Shown here one piece after another: positions 12,163-28,256 of a stretch of DNA of 64,000 nt. Position numbers and translations under genes: made by a program. Location: positions 38,748,055-38,812,054 of the forward strand of contig NC_057762.1 in the NCBI RefSeq assembly GCF_010389155.1, read 5' to 3'. Below the pieces are notes generated by a model. That model was not told where the DNA came from. It worked only from the letters and a program-made list of their open reading frames with translations, and searched no databases. This stretch comes from Erigeron canadensis. Lineage: Eukaryota; Streptophyta; Magnoliopsida; Asterales; Asteraceae. Within the stretch, counting starts at the first letter, position 1, and each line of letters opens with the position of its first letter.

Positions 12163-13739
12163 ATTCTAAACAAGTTTCGTAAATACATGTTTATTATCAT
12201 AATGAAGCATAGATCCTGCAAGGTAAAAATGTCTATATTTTTAATGGCAAGTTATCAATGATACTATAATAAAAAGAGAAGATTCAACCTTTAATACATC
12301 ATAAAAAAAAGTTATTATACATTAGGCTTATTTTACAATATACTTGATAGTTTTAAAAACTTTTAAAAGATGGGACTAAAAATTAAAATTCATAGATAAT
12401 GTCATAATTAGTTAGATATAAAATAAATAATTAATAAGAAAAAGTCTAATGATGTTAAATAAGATTTTCTTAAAAAATATCGATGTCATCACAATCTTGT
12501 TTTATTTATATAAGAGAAGAGGAGAGATGTACTAGAATTACATGTGTAAGGAGATTTGCATACAATAATTGTAAAACTAAATATCATTTCTCAAGCTTTA
12601 ACAAACAATGGGTCTGTCCTTGACTTGAAGAGCTAACTCTATGACAGTAATTACTTTCCAAAAGATAGGTCGAACCACACAACATAATTTGAGTTAATCT
12701 ATATACTATGAAGATGGACGTGTCCACTAGATATTGTTAGATTTTAGTAATATATCTTGAAAATTAGACTTGCACAAATGAATGAGGGCCGGTTATACCA
12801 TTCCAATTTTGTTACTAAACCAAAAATCGATCGTAAGTGTCAACTTATAAGGGTTTTTTTTTGCAGCTGTTGTGCTTTGACGAAAAAGAACCCAAGAATA
12901 CCCTTTGTTGGTAGTCGATCAAAACACCCAATTAAGTAAACCCCAAACAAAGTTACATGAAGTTAGGCCTTTAGTACTCTAACCAGAAAGAAAAAAAAGA
13001 TAAATCAAAACCAGAAGAGAAGAGAGGAACCCAAAATCCTTGCTTAATTGCCTAGCCTTTTCGGTTTGTTACAAGTTGAATTGTATCCATGAGGGAAAAG
13101 CCTAGCTCTATACTCTAGCTAATCTCTATTCTCACACAAACTAATTTTCCTAGTTTAAATCTACATAGAATATGTCTAAGACTAAAGTCACTAAACCGTG
13201 TTTTGGGCTTCAAACTTTGATTCCGTGTACCCCTTTAAAAAAAAACCTTTTACAATTTATTATGTACGTCTTATGCATACGTGCATACATATATTGACAA
13301 TGCTAATATATTTTACAAAAACATTTTACAAATACGCATCAATATCACATCATAGTTATGCAAATTGTCAGATGATAAAACAAAACAGCCCACGTGCATT
13401 TTGACCTTTGACTATAATTTATTGAGGTATGAATGTTCGATAAATAATACATTATAACTTGCAAATCGCCTGAAGATTAAACAAAACAACCCACATGCAT
13501 TTTGACCTTATAATTTGCTGCGAACAAAATGTAGGGAAGTAACCATTGAATTTCCAAACAGGAGGTGCAAATGAAATCATTGGAGTCCTGAAGAGAAGCA
13601 CAAACGGATAAGTAATTAAACAAAGTCACAACTCACAAGCAAGGAGAAAATAACTAGTTTACTCATTTCAGTTGCAACTGGCCTTATATATCTCGCAAAA
13701 GCAGAGGCAACGAAAATAAACATATATAACGAAATCACA
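12163..13739. other. Intergenic DNA, no gene seen
   Basis: AT-rich sequence without a supportable gene. Two imperfect copies of a roughly 55 bp block containing acaaaac-cccac-tgcattttgacctt lie at about 13361-13415 and 13457-13510. Confidence 0.4.
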
Positions 13740-14945
13740 AAGTAACGGGCCGTCAAGGAGCTCCGTTTACCCAACGGACCAAATAGACTAAATCAACCTG
13801 ATGCAGAAATGACCAGATACAATGAACTGATCGGCGCCAGTGAACTGAGCAAGTCAAATGAACTGTTGAAAATTTATGAGATAAGAGAAGATTCTGAAAT
13901 GAAGTTAAATTCTGAGCTGAAATCCATTTCTGAACTGAAGAGGTCATCTGAATTGAAGCAGAAATCTAAGCAAGTGATGCCCTCTGAACAAGCCATGCTA
14001 ATTCTGCCAGCGATAGCCCATTTCAGACAAATGTTCATTGAACCAGTTCAGCCACTAGTACTTATAACACTTCTCCAGTGGCAGGAAGCTCCAAATACAA
14101 CCATCAGAAATCCATCAGTGAAGTTCTCTACTGAAGCACTCCAGTGACTAGCTCCAGTCTCCAGATGGATGCTCCAGATGTACGTCTCCAGTGGAAGTCC
14201 AGATTTCAGTTTTTCCAGTTGCCTTAATAAAGTTTATTCTAACGCATGTTTGTAGGGTCTAATAAAGGAAGGATGACAGTTGTCTAAAGAAGATGACAAC
14301 AAAGGAATAAGTGCCCACGTTATTTTTAACGGTTTGTGGGCCCTTTTGCAAAAAGAATCTTTTTAGAAACTTTATGTGTCCATTTTCCATTGGCTAATAA
14401 ATTAGTGGTTTTCCTTTTCGCATAACAGCTTTTAGATTATTTTATTATTATTTTGATAACTCCTAGGAAATAGTTTATGTGGCTATAAATAGGGCATTTC
14501 TTATTGCAGTCAGATTATGTTGTTGAATGAAATTAATAGAGCAGTCTCTATTTCTTATCCAAAATCTTCATTTACCTTTATAGATCTTTGATCTTGGTGG
14601 TTTGTAGTGATCCCTTTATTTATATTTGTGGTGGTTCGTCCTTTATCAAGTATAGTGGTGAGATCTTAAATCTTCGATTCATTTATCTATGTTTGTGGTT
14701 GCTAGGCCTTTGTCAAACATAATGGTGGGTTGGAATGTTTTCTTTATCCTAGATTCCGGTGGCTTAGCCTTTACGAATTTTGGTGGTGGATTCTTTTATC
14801 TATCATTTTATTTTATTGTCTTGTTTTTGTTGGTTTTGTTTCATAAAATCAGAAAATACCGAAAATATTTAATTCCGTTTTGTTTAATTTCTGTTGTGCT
14901 TGAGTTATTGCGTGTTTTACGCCTCACAACCAAGTTTGATACAAC
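13740..14945 (+). mobile_element. Possible solo-LTR / LTR remnant
   Basis: The stretch has LTR-like layout: a GC-richer upstream part, a strong TATA box (TATAAATAG, 14484-14492), a transcript-start-like region and then T-rich repetitive sequence containing repeated ttatc-a-gtggtgg words (14590-14790). It differs in composition from its surroundings. The 112-codon frame at 13809-14147 is built from repeats of tctgaactgaag-like words (Ser-Glu-Leu-Lys peptides) and has no recognisable domain. No second LTR, primer-binding site or target duplication was found, so this is tentative. Confidence 0.3.
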
Positions 14946-15960
14946 TAATATATAATCGTTAGTCAAAACTGAATGATCTAGAAGAAATATTAAATTATTG
15001 TTATATATGAGCACGCTTTGACTACGGTTTAACCTTGAAACTAATGTATGTATTTTATTTGCGACTAAGGTGCGTGAGTTGGAATGGTAAGAAACAATGA
15101 ATCAAATTAGAAAGTAGAAACTGATAAACATAACATCAAGTAGAACGGATTTTAATGTTAAAAAAAAAAAAAAAGTTTAAAAAATGGATTTAGGATATTG
15201 GAAAAGCATCGTCTTAGTTTTGATTAGCGTTAAATGGTAAAACCAGGATGGTGAGAACTGATGAACCAAACTAGAACCCGAATAAAATAGATTAACATTA
15301 TGTAAATTTGTTTTCAGGAATAATTGAATTACAAGTTTTTTCTTCTTATATTTGATGTTACTTACTATGGCTAAATTCCGAATTGAGACAATAGTTTCAA
15401 TGTTTCGTGATAAGCGTTAAGACAAAACATTATTGTCGTAACACAAACTATGATGTAAATTGATGTTACAGACTTTCGTCATAAGAGTTAAAACCCGAGT
15501 TTTGATGTAACTACGATATAGATCAAAATTTACATCAAATTTGAAATTATCGTCTCAATTAACATCATAATTTATATTAGATTGACCCTAGTCGGCCGAG
15601 TTTGATCGAAAAGTTGACCCAAGTCTGAGTTGTTGGCCGATTTTCAGTCCAATCTAGCCTTACGCGACTTGTGAAGGAGCCAATCCTTAATCCCTTCATA
15701 CAAATGAAGTTCGTGTTATGGATCCAAAAGGGGGGTAAACAAGCTCTAAATGGGAGGAATTGGATTTGTTGATCCACTTCGTCTAGTGATGATTAGCATG
15801 CAATTATAATTGCCTTGCTTATATTGAAACCTTCGTACAGTCGGTTACTTATTTGACATTGGAATAAAAAACTTTAGCTTCTAAAACAAGAAATGTACCA
15901 AACTTGTTAACAAATTTTAGTTCAATCATGAAAAGCAAATCATAAATAGAAAAGACTTTC
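14946..15960. other. Intergenic DNA upstream of the WRKY gene
   Basis: No gene is supported. A poly-A run lies near 15160-15174. The 66-codon minus-strand frame at 15577-15777 lacks any recognised feature. Confidence 0.4.
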
Positions 15961-15975
15961 AAACCAAAACCTACA

Positions 15976-16287
15976 AGTCAAGCACAAGCAAAGCCCAAGG
16001 AATGCTTCTTGGCATTAAAATGTCAAAACCAATTCATGGGGTAAAACTGTAAAAGACCTGTCCCAAAGACTGTCTATTTTGAAGTTCTTTCTTTGACAAT
16101 TTGGACACCCACTTTTATATATTTTCCACAAGTAAACCCCATTCTCTTTATTTGGTTATAACTAGTTTGACCACACAAAGTCTCATCATATAACCAACCA
16201 CTTCTCTTTATCCCCCCCTCCCTCATTTCATTTTTTTGTTACCTGGATGCAGAAGTTGTTGTTCTAAATTCGATCGTTTTTATTAAT
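15976..16287 (+). promoter_or_regulatory. WRKY promoter with W-box cores
   Basis: Four TTGAC cores (the invariant part of the W-box bound by WRKY factors) fall within 200 bp: reversed at 15977-15981 and 16022-16026, forward at 16093-16097 and 16167-16171. The last reads TTGACC, a full TTGACY W-box. A TATA-like TATATAT lies at 16116-16122, about 170 bp before the ATG. Auto- or cross-regulation by WRKY proteins is common in this family and is inferred here, not shown. Confidence 0.55.
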
Positions 16288-19164
<2,877 letters not shown>

Positions 19165-20460
19165 TTGAACTACGTGAATTACTTGTGGTCTTTTGAATCA
19201 CAACTTAATATGAAAAAACTAAATGTAAAAAAATTTAATTGAAACTATTGTAAGTTATTAAGGGAGACATGATACTTGTGTGACTCAATTGTCAACAAGT
19301 AAGAACATTTGATTTGCAATTAGACTTTCTTTTTCTTTCTTTCTTAATTTTAATCTTTTCTGTAATCTATCTTGTTCAATGTATATCGATTCCAATGTCT
19401 ATTTATTAGTTCTCCATGGAAGTAAAAATTGCCAATATTAGATTCGAAGATCAAACTCTTCTATTATTAGAAGGAAATCACTTGTTGGACTATTCAATCA
19501 AGCAAGAACTAGTCGCTGATTCCCTGTGATCAGAATTCAGAAATATAACCAACATGTTGATCAGAAATATTGAGAAACTAAACATATATACTCGTATAAA
19601 TTAAGATATGATATTGGGCAACCGTGGCCGAATTTTAGCTTCACACGTGCATACGTTATGGACAATTTTCATGATGTATCAAACTCGATAAAACCAGACA
19701 AGATCAAATCTAATTCCATGATTCATCCAACTTGATTGAAACAAAAATCTATATATATCTGATAAGAAATTTGTTCCTGATTAATGTTAGTTTGGTGTCA
19801 TCCTCAAGTGTCACTCAAGGTTATGATAATATTAATAATCGGAAATGGAAATAGCCTAAAAGTCTCATCCCCACTAACTTGGTGTGTTGGAGAAGTTTCT
19901 TATGATATTTTCAAAAGTAACCTATATGTAATTAAAAATAAGAAATAAAATAACGTAGCCTTTCAAGCACATAACAGGCAATAATCAGGCATACCATCAA
20001 AAACATACGATTTATTCGATCATACATCGATATATATGGTGGGAAAATTGGAAGAAAATCGACGCCTCAAAAGTCAAACATTCATGTTAAAATGGATTGG
20101 ATTTTGAGGTATCTTATTCCCCAAAGTCTCACATACTCACATCATACATCACATGTACGTGAACTTTGAAAGTGGTTCCTCGTACTCTCACAAGAGATAT
20201 TTACCTAAAGAATTAGTATAATTCTTGGTCGCGTCGCATATATAGTTATATATTCCACATACCTTTCACGCTTATAGGACCCATCATATATAGCTCAAAT
20301 ATGATACGATGCAAGATTGCATGCAAGTTATCTCTTTTACGACTTAATTTCAAGGAAAGCCGTTTAGTCGTAACCCATGGAAGATATCAACTAAATTATA
20401 TATTCAACATACACTCCTTGGCATTGCTTAATTCTCAAAAGTAGAACAACTCCAACTCTC
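19165..20460. other. WRKY 3' flank and intergenic DNA
   Basis: The 3' UTR of the WRKY gene should lie in the first few hundred bases. No further gene is seen. Confidence 0.4.
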
Positions 20461-20639
20461 AAGGATGGAACTTTTAAGGGGTCAAAGGGGTCCAGTCTTT
20501 CTAAATTTTTTTAATTTTTAATACTAATTGTTTATGTTTTTTAAAATTAATTTTCATATTACATATTCGTCCCTTTAACAAAGCTAAATTTTATGTTTTA
20601 TTAAGTCGCCCCTCTATAATAAGTATCCAAATTCCGTCA
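20461..20639. mobile_element. hAT-type MITE, 179 bp
   Basis: The element is bounded by an 8 bp direct repeat, CAACTCTC (20453-20460) and CAACTCTA (20640-20647), seven of eight identical. Its ends are inverted and imperfect (GGATGGAACTTTT against TGACGGAATTTGG reversed). An 8 bp duplication is diagnostic of hAT elements. It is non-coding, with internal AGGGGTC words shared with the element at 61081-61292. Confidence 0.6.
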
Positions 20640-21189
20640 CAACTCTAAACATATCCCAAGTAAAGTCGATCAATGTATGATATGTACGTAATGTCAGTTA
20701 TTGGCTACTTAGTAGCACACGAAATATGATTTTAAAGAAAATACTACTTTTTGTTACATTTACCTTTTTGGAAAAAAGTATCAATCAGTTGCAAAATATT
20801 GTTACAAAGTTAGTTTTGTAATGACAACTTAACGTATAACTTTTTATAATCTAAATTACAATAAAATTTTTTTTTTTATATAAACTTGTTTGTGATTTCA
20901 TAATTAAAATCAGAGAAAATGATCCGTACTGCAGACTTTACCTAAGTTTAGGTACTGCCACTTTAAAAAAAGTTACAAATTAAACCTTTAAATTTAATAA
21001 ACATACATAACTCCCCTGAATTTTACATAATCCCCCTGCTTTACCTAAAATAGAAACTGCATGCTTTACCTAACTTTTCCTCTTAAAATTAAAACTAATG
21101 AGTTTAAATAAACTAAATAAATTAATTGTAAATATAACAAGTGTGACTAAGTATTAAAATAAAAACTTATAAGTTAAAATAAACATAAA

Positions 21190-21405
21190 TATAGGTTTTA
21201 GGTAAAATAAAACAAGTATTAAAGTAAAACAAATAAAACAAAAGGTTTCTCTTCACCGAAAATCACCGTACATCATGAAAATAATCTTGCATCAATTGTT
21301 TTGTGAATCAATTTAACCATGATCTAAGGGACAAAATGTTGTCCTATTTGTTTTACTATAGTACTAGTTGTTTTATAATACCCAACCTCACTAAATATAT
21401 ATGAA
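21190..21405. mobile_element. Dispersed MITE-like repeat, copy 1
   Basis: Inverted subterminal ends (GTAAAATAAAACAAGTATTA near 21195 against TTGTTTTACTATAGTACTAG near 21345) flank a core with tcaccgaaaatcaccgtacatcat. A second copy with the same core lies at 53925-54075. It is non-coding. Confidence 0.55.
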
Positions 21406-23374
21406 ATTTAAGATATTGGGTATAATGATAGTTATGCATATTCAAAAATTGCATATTTGAACAAATATGATACAATCTTTTTAAAAAAAATTATGATAAA
21501 ATTGATGGGACTTGTAAATTGAATGTATGATTTATTGTAAGTTTGTAACGATCATAAAAAGTGTTATTCATCATGTTTAATAAACTCCTCTAAACATCTC
21601 TTTCGTATATTGACAAATAAGCCAATAATTGTTCTTTAAATAAATATTAATTATGTCTATGTAATGATCGCGGATGGTTCTTATCGCATTTAGATTATCT
21701 TGTAATTTAACGTTGAATTTGTATAAAGACGTGGTCGACATCGGGAAAATATTTCAACTCAATATTTACTCTTTTTGTAGCCTTATCGTATGCATAATAT
21801 TATCGGTGTCATAAATTTGGTCCTCAAAAATGCTCTATTTTTTCAATTCCAATTACCATTTAGTTTTCATGTTGGTAGTTTATTAGTATAAAATTGGAGG
21901 CCGGGTGTTTAAATGCTACATGCGATATACTGTATTTCATATATTGGTCCTGAAACCAACCAATATAAAACCTATAACAAATTGATCATTCATGTTAATA
22001 CTGGATTTATTCTTTTGGAACGACAATGAAATTCATCATACAAAAGCTAACTAGCAAAACCCCGAAAAAATAACCAACAACGTTATCCCAAATAAAAAGC
22101 AAAAGCCAAAATAACCAACCACCCTATCCATTACAATTTACGGAGTAATTACTAACCGCAACAATAGGATTGATTAATAATCTATTTATCCCAAACCACA
22201 CTAATTCTCCTAGACGTCCTAAATGTTGTTATGATATTATCTTTTCTGCTTTGAATTTCATCATTGGTTTCTAAGTTCACGAAACGAAGTTTCTTGTTGG
22301 GCTTGCTTAGGAATTTTCCCTTTCTCAATTGTGTAATATGTTTCCTCGTCGTTTATGTTACGATACATTTTTTCATTATTATTTTATTATTATAAAAAAG
22401 AAATGGATTTGGGACCACGGACACGAATAGAAAGTCAAAATAGGCTGTCACGTTCATCCTATATACGACTACTTAATAATCAGATATGATCCTTTTAGTC
22501 AATTGTTAGATTGTAGCTAGGTCTCATTAAATATAAAATTTATTGCGCAAGTATTTCTTTTTTCTACCCGTAGCACTGCCGTATATTCAACCGGATTTCT
22601 TGAAACAAATAATAATTAATCAAAGATGTTCCAATGGTTTTCTAATTTTATATTTAAAGTTTTCTTAAAAATTAAATGGGTTTTCAGTCTCCAGTTAATT
22701 TGAAAATTCTGAAAAAGGCTTTCAAAATTATAGTATGATATTTTCATTTTACATATTAGAAAGCTAAAATACATAGTGGAGATGTGAAGGGAATGGGGAG
22801 GTAAAAATGAAAATGAAAAATAAAAAACATTCCGAAATGATGTTTTCCAAATTTATGTTATATAATGGAAAATGGTGTTTTCCATTTTCTTATAAAGGGG
22901 TGAGGATTCCTTCAAGTTACTTATAACTTGAGGGATAAAGTTAGAAACTTAATGACCATTGGATTAAAATTAATTGTCAAGATTCAATTATCATTTTCGA
23001 ATTTAATCATCGATTTTAAATCAATTGTCAAGATCATTAAACTTTACCCCTCAAGTTATTTCTAACTTGAGAAGATCTCAACCCTTTTATAGAAACTCAA
23101 TTTTGATCAAAAACAAGAGATATCTTCTACAACTAAACACGCTCTAAGTATATCATTTATCTGTAAAGTAAATAAGACAATGTATGTCCAATCCAGTGGA
23201 TAATTGGATATGGATCTGCTTTAACATATTCACGAATATGGATCGATGAGATAAATTGATACTGATATGAATGTGGAATTGTGGATGATAGCTTCTGAAT
23301 TTTCCCCCAACTTTCTTCAGAATTATAGATCTATACCTAATAGTATTTGAAGATAGGATCTCTTATAATGAGGT
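21406..23374. other. Intergenic DNA, no gene seen
   Basis: AT-rich sequence. Around 22240-22330 (minus strand) base composition is more balanced, but I cannot recognise a product. Confidence 0.4.
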
Positions 23375-24125
23375 CAGGGCCGGCCATCTCATGGCTCAAG
23401 TGGTGCTTGAGAGCCGGGCCAACTTTTTTTTGGGGCCCATAATTTTTTAAAAACAGTTTTATATATATACATTTTTTAGTAGGAAATCGGTGCATATATG
23501 AATACGTGGGGCTGTTCCAGTGAAACAAAATTGGGTTATGTACTTTAAGCCTGACATATTTTTGTTTCTTTAGCTATTTGTTTCCAACTATCTCCAATTG
23601 GTCATATATAAAAGATTAAAATCAATTAAACATCTCTAGTCTTTGACAAATTTGGTGCCGCCATTCGCATACTCAATTACTCGTGTCCCATCCTTGCAGG
23701 AGTTGCAGCCTTGTCTCATCCTTTTATTTAAAAGGTATTTAATTTAATATTTAATTGTTTATTGATTTAAAGGAATAGCTTAGTTAGATTTTATTGTTAA
23801 TATTTATAGAGCTTATTGTTATTGTTACACTTTATTTATATTTTAATAAATATTATGAATAGCTTAGCAATGATCTCTATTGAGAGCGATATACTGGAGG
23901 GTATGGATTACAATGTATTGATCGGGAACTTTGCTTAAAAAATGCAAGGAGAGCTGCACGATTTACTTGATAATATAAACTAGGTTTATTTTTATTTTCA
24001 AATTTTGTTTTTGTATTTGAAAATGTTTATCGTCGTTATACTATGCTATTATATTTTAACACTGACTCGTTGTATTAGAGACCACTTTTTATTTTCGAGC
24101 CAGACCCCAGATTTTTTTTACAATC
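23375..24125 (+). pseudogene. Decayed hAT transposon remnant
   Basis: The left end CAGGGCCGGCC (23375-23385) followed by GAGAGCCGGGCC and GGGGCCCATAA is the typical start of plant hAT elements of the zinc-finger/TTF class. At 23855-23935 (+) a short frame reads MNSLAMISIESDIL..MDYNVLIGNFA and then a stop, resembling the C-terminal tail of hAT transposases of this class (LA-LSIE). The body of the transposase is missing and the tail is stopped and frameshifted. The right terminus was not found exactly; a gccagaccccag block near 24100 may be part of it. This is a non-functional internal-deletion relic. Confidence 0.6.
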
Positions 24126-25013
24126 TTGAAGACGGATTCAGTGCATGTGGCTATTTAGAAAATACTATAATCTACGTAGTATAAAACAACTTTAAAAGTG
24201 TCGTATCTCATAAAATTAGTGAAGATTAGAAGATCGTTTTAAAAGACAAAAAGTTGGCATGTGAAATGTGTGGGGAGAATGGTCTAAACGTGGCATGTGA
24301 CATCGACTATATATGGTTCTTATATATGGTTCACATGTGCACAGAGAGGACCACAACATCGAAATAGATATCACTATTATCACAATATTGCATGTTGACT
24401 TTGTTGTGGCCTAGCTTTGACTTTTTAAGTCATGGATAGACATGCTATAGTTTCTGAAGTAAGTTTGTTTATAAAAAAGAGCTTGTTATTGAAGTGTTGT
24501 AAGCGATACTTGTATCACCATCAAAAGTACCCTATTCCGCCATGATGGGGTATGCTATATAAGCGATACATCATCTTTATAAGTTCGTTTTACAGGTGTC
24601 ATTAAAATTACAATCTAATCACCATTTTGTTAGACATCTCATCATGTGTGAAACATCACATTTGTTTTGAGTTTTCATTATGATAGTCAATGAATTATAA
24701 GTTCAAGAGACACTTGAATTAAATTTCAGGATTTCTCTATGAAATAAATTGAAATTCCAATACATTTTGGACTACCGAGAATTAAATATAATAAGAGACC
24801 ATTTGTTCATTTAAGCCCAATGTATGTAGTTTTTAAAAGCCCACTTTAAGGCCCAATAAATTTATGTTTATCTATTAATATCATCATATTTTTCTTTTGA
24901 CCGTAAATAAAATGTGAAGGAATTGAAAAGGTTCAGCTCAGTTTGTGGCAAGTTTCATAAGTATTAAGTAGTATGTTAAGCCTTAACTATTTATTTAATC
25001 TTTTTTCTATGTA
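24126..25013. other. Intergenic DNA, no gene seen
   Basis: AT-rich intergenic sequence without supportable features. Confidence 0.4.
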
Positions 25014-25043
25014 CGAGGTCTTAAGACCCGTGTGATGCACGGG
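25014..25043 (-). mobile_element. Helitron-like 3' end of CTCG type
   Basis: A strong hairpin (CCCGTG..CACGGG, 25027-25043), read on the minus strand, is followed after about nine bases by CTCG (25014-25017) and T. The same CTCG-T ending appears at 31195 (minus) and 46453 (plus). The canonical Helitron end is CTRR, so this is either a decayed end or a family variant. Confidence 0.4.
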
Positions 25044-25540
25044 CGGGATGAAATTTATTTGTTTTCTTGGAGTAGTTGTATTTTTAAATTATTATTTTGA
25101 TTGTTTGCGGGTTGTTTGAAAATGATTTATTCTAAGTATGTGATTTTTCATTGGTATGTTTGTCTCAACAATGGTGATATTTGGGTTGTTGTTGTTTGCC
25201 ATGGTTAGTTAACTGATAACTAAAAAATCAATTCACCCCATTAGTCCATTAATAATACATAAAATAAATGATAAATATGATCATAAGAATACAAAGATAT
25301 TTTAAAAATCATTTCTATATAAGGATATATGACTTCCAAAATAACATGTAGATCCAACAAATAAGTAAGTAACTTTGATGTATCACATATATATAATGGA
25401 AAACATTTCACTGGCCACTTCATGTTACAATCATTAGAACTATAATAAGCGAAAAGGACAGTTGATGTTAACTCTCACAAACATTTTTTTATACATAATA
25501 ATATCATTGTGTTAGAGGATATAATTTCAACTCATAAATG

Positions 25541-25690
25541 TCTTAAATATGAATTTTAATATGGAGAATTCGAAGAGTATGAGATTGATTAGTTACCGAA
25601 AGGTTATTTTAATGTGTCTTAAATATGAATTGTAATATGGGGAATTTGAAGGGTAGGAGATGGATTCGTTACCGAAAAGGTTCTTTTAAT
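25541..25690. repeat. Imperfect 76 bp tandem duplication
   Basis: Two copies (25541-25616 and 25617-about 25690) of a block starting tcttaaatatgaatt and containing gttaccgaaa(a)ggtt. They lie just upstream of the small gene-like locus at 25799. Confidence 0.7.
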
Positions 25691-25798
25691 TAATTTAAAT
25701 GGTGAGCATGCACCTTGGTCTTCTATATAAGTAGATACAATTCTTTGGATCGTTCATGCCAACGTAAAGTATTAAAGGTATAAGTAACGATAACGTCA

Positions 25799-26686
25799 GT
25801 GATGGCTGAGTTGTCGTCATGGGATTTCATTCACCTTCGGCAGTGCTATGTGTTCAATATGAGTGATAGGAGCAGAACGGTTGTGACGACACTGGCTGAA
25901 GTTTTAGAATTGGACGAAGCTATTTTGAGAGAGTTTCTAAGGGTTGGTGTTCCAGTTGGGAATGCATGTCGCGAAACGAACAGATTGATCACGATTTTGA
26001 GGGGCAGGTTTCAGGATGCGGATGACGGTATTGTTGACTATAACGATATGGATGAGGTTTTGGAGGATATGAGCAATGTTATGATTGGGTGGATATTGAT
26101 TGAGGTCTTGTGTTTGATTGAAGTAATTCAGGGTGATGGGTTGTCTTCTTATCATGCCATTGTTGATATCTTGAATTCCCAGGATATTGGTTGGCTTCGT
26201 AAGTTTTTACTTGTAAGGCCAACCGATCCAATCTCAAGTCTGTGAAAGAAAGTGATAGACTCTCAATTTCTGATACTTCTATTAATAATAAAGCTGCCAT
26301 ATTTATAGATATAGCAAATCATATCCACGACTCCATCAATTGAAATAACTAAACACGACATCCACGTTCACCTTCAAAATCGGTTAACTAACCAACAAAC
26401 AGGGTGAAATTACAGACTCTTTCAAACACGACTCTTTCAAACATATAACTGGACTAGATAACCGACACATAAGAGCTTGGGCCTAATACCACAAGCTGGA
26501 CTTAGTGAAATACGACCCATTAATAAACGACCCATAAAACTAAATTAAACCCATCAGTCTGTTGGTTACCCGATTTCAACAGGATGTTAGGAGTCGTGTG
26601 GAAATGTTAAGGTATTGGTCTGATGTCGCTGATCGCGGTTTTGCTGAATTGGAGGATGAAGGAGGTGTCGTGATAATTGGTTAATT
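25799..26686 (+). CDS. Unrecognised small gene-like locus
   Basis: A 148-codon frame (25799-26245) has balanced composition unlike the AT-rich flanks and predicts an acidic, helical, Leu/Asp-rich protein with no motif I recognise. A good donor (CTTC-GTAAGT, 26199) lies inside it. About 380 bp downstream, after an acceptor-like tttcaacag (to 26582), an open stretch reads DVRSRVEMLRYWSDVADRGF and on to a stop at about 26686. Joining the two as written shifts the frame, so either the splice model is wrong, the gene is broken, or the first frame is the whole protein. A second ATG follows at 25802. Product and function are unknown; it may be a lineage-specific gene or a captured gene fragment. Confidence 0.35.
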
Positions 26687-26689
26687 AGG

Positions 26690-28256
26690 TACATAATAGT
26701 TATAGCATTCAGACTGTCAAAACAAAAACATGGTTTATCGTAGCGGGACATGGAAGCATAGTTTTGGATGGTCAAAGTAAAGAAAAGTAAAGTTATCCAT
26801 GGAACTGCAACACATAAGATATACTCGTATAAAAGATTTATATTAAGGACACATTCTTTAACTACCGTTTATAGCAAAACCAGCTTGTTATAACCCAATC
26901 CCAAGCCCAGCCGACCCTTGCCTTTTAGCACCATGAGAAATCAATGTTTTCCTTATGTACAAAATCAGGCTTAGGTGCTTGATAAGACATTAGTTTAAAT
27001 GAATCATTTATACTCCGTACTGCATACAAAAGAAAAGAAATGAGAGGTAACCTCTTAGAGAAATCAGAATCTTTGGTGGCTTCTCCCATGACTCATTCTA
27101 ATTCCTAAATTCGTACACGTAATTCATCACGGAAAGACCGTCTCTAGTAGAAATCCCCATTAGCATTCTAAAAACACACAAAAAGTCATTAGTAACTGAA
27201 CTTGAGATTCGTGACTGTATAAGCATAGACAGTTACACTAAGAAAGTAAGAAACAAAAAATTACCAATTGATGATTCTGTTTTTGTGAGTAAAATGGATA
27301 TGTAACTAAGTTTGACCTTCATTATCGTTATTATGTATGCAAGTACTTAATATTTATCATGATGAAGAAAGGTTTTTCAAACTAATTTACATTGAAGCAT
27401 ACCAAGAGCTTGAAAAGAAGGTACATCCGTACATGTCTCTTTTAGGTCAACTGAGGTTACAACACTCAAGCTTCCACTATTTTCTTTTCCTACTATCAAC
27501 TTACGAAATATTGCAAACCAATGGAAGGGAACTGTGGAGAGCCGTGGACAGAGCACAGTTACCTACATCAATCTTCGACCGTCCAGTAATATAAGAAACC
27601 TTTATAAACCAACGAAAGTTATTTCTAATACACATATAACAAATACAACCTGAAACATTCAAGGCACCGCAAGATCAACAAAATTTAAGCAAAAAGAGAA
27701 GCCTTCAACAGAATGTATGGTGGGGGGTTTCATAACAATCGAATGTATGGTGGAATATACCTGAACAGCTTCAACTATTGTTCTCGTAATAGCAGATGCA
27801 ACACGTAACTTAATTTTTATAACTTATTCTCTGGTACTGATATATTCGTTACATGGTGGCATACTGGCATCATTCGTTGGATCATAGAAGGTCCTAGACG
27901 TCTCATGGAAATTTGCATCCTGCACATTTCATTGAAGAAACTATTTCAACCCCTTGCTGCAAAAGAGTACTTCAAGTTTCATGTAAAATTTGCATCATTC
28001 GTTGAAGAAACTGATAATATATAGAAATAAAGGTACACATGACTCAACCCTTGCACTTAGAGCAGATCACAATATCACATTACGCGCAAAGGGATAGCTT
28101 TTTGGCAGTCCCACTGTAAAGATCCTCTAGAGAAACTTTAAGACAGTGAACGTCTTTTCTTTTTCTCTGTCTACTTTTCCTTTTGTTACTACGTGGACAT
28201 AGATATTCAAGTTTTTAATGCACCAATAATAGTCCGACGATGTATTGAAGGTAAGT
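26690..28256. other. Intergenic DNA, no gene supported
   Basis: The 85-codon frame at 27337-27594 has no recognised domain. Near 27870-28020 a block including gaaatttgcatc and attgaagaaact is repeated imperfectly. Nothing else was recognised. Confidence 0.4.
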
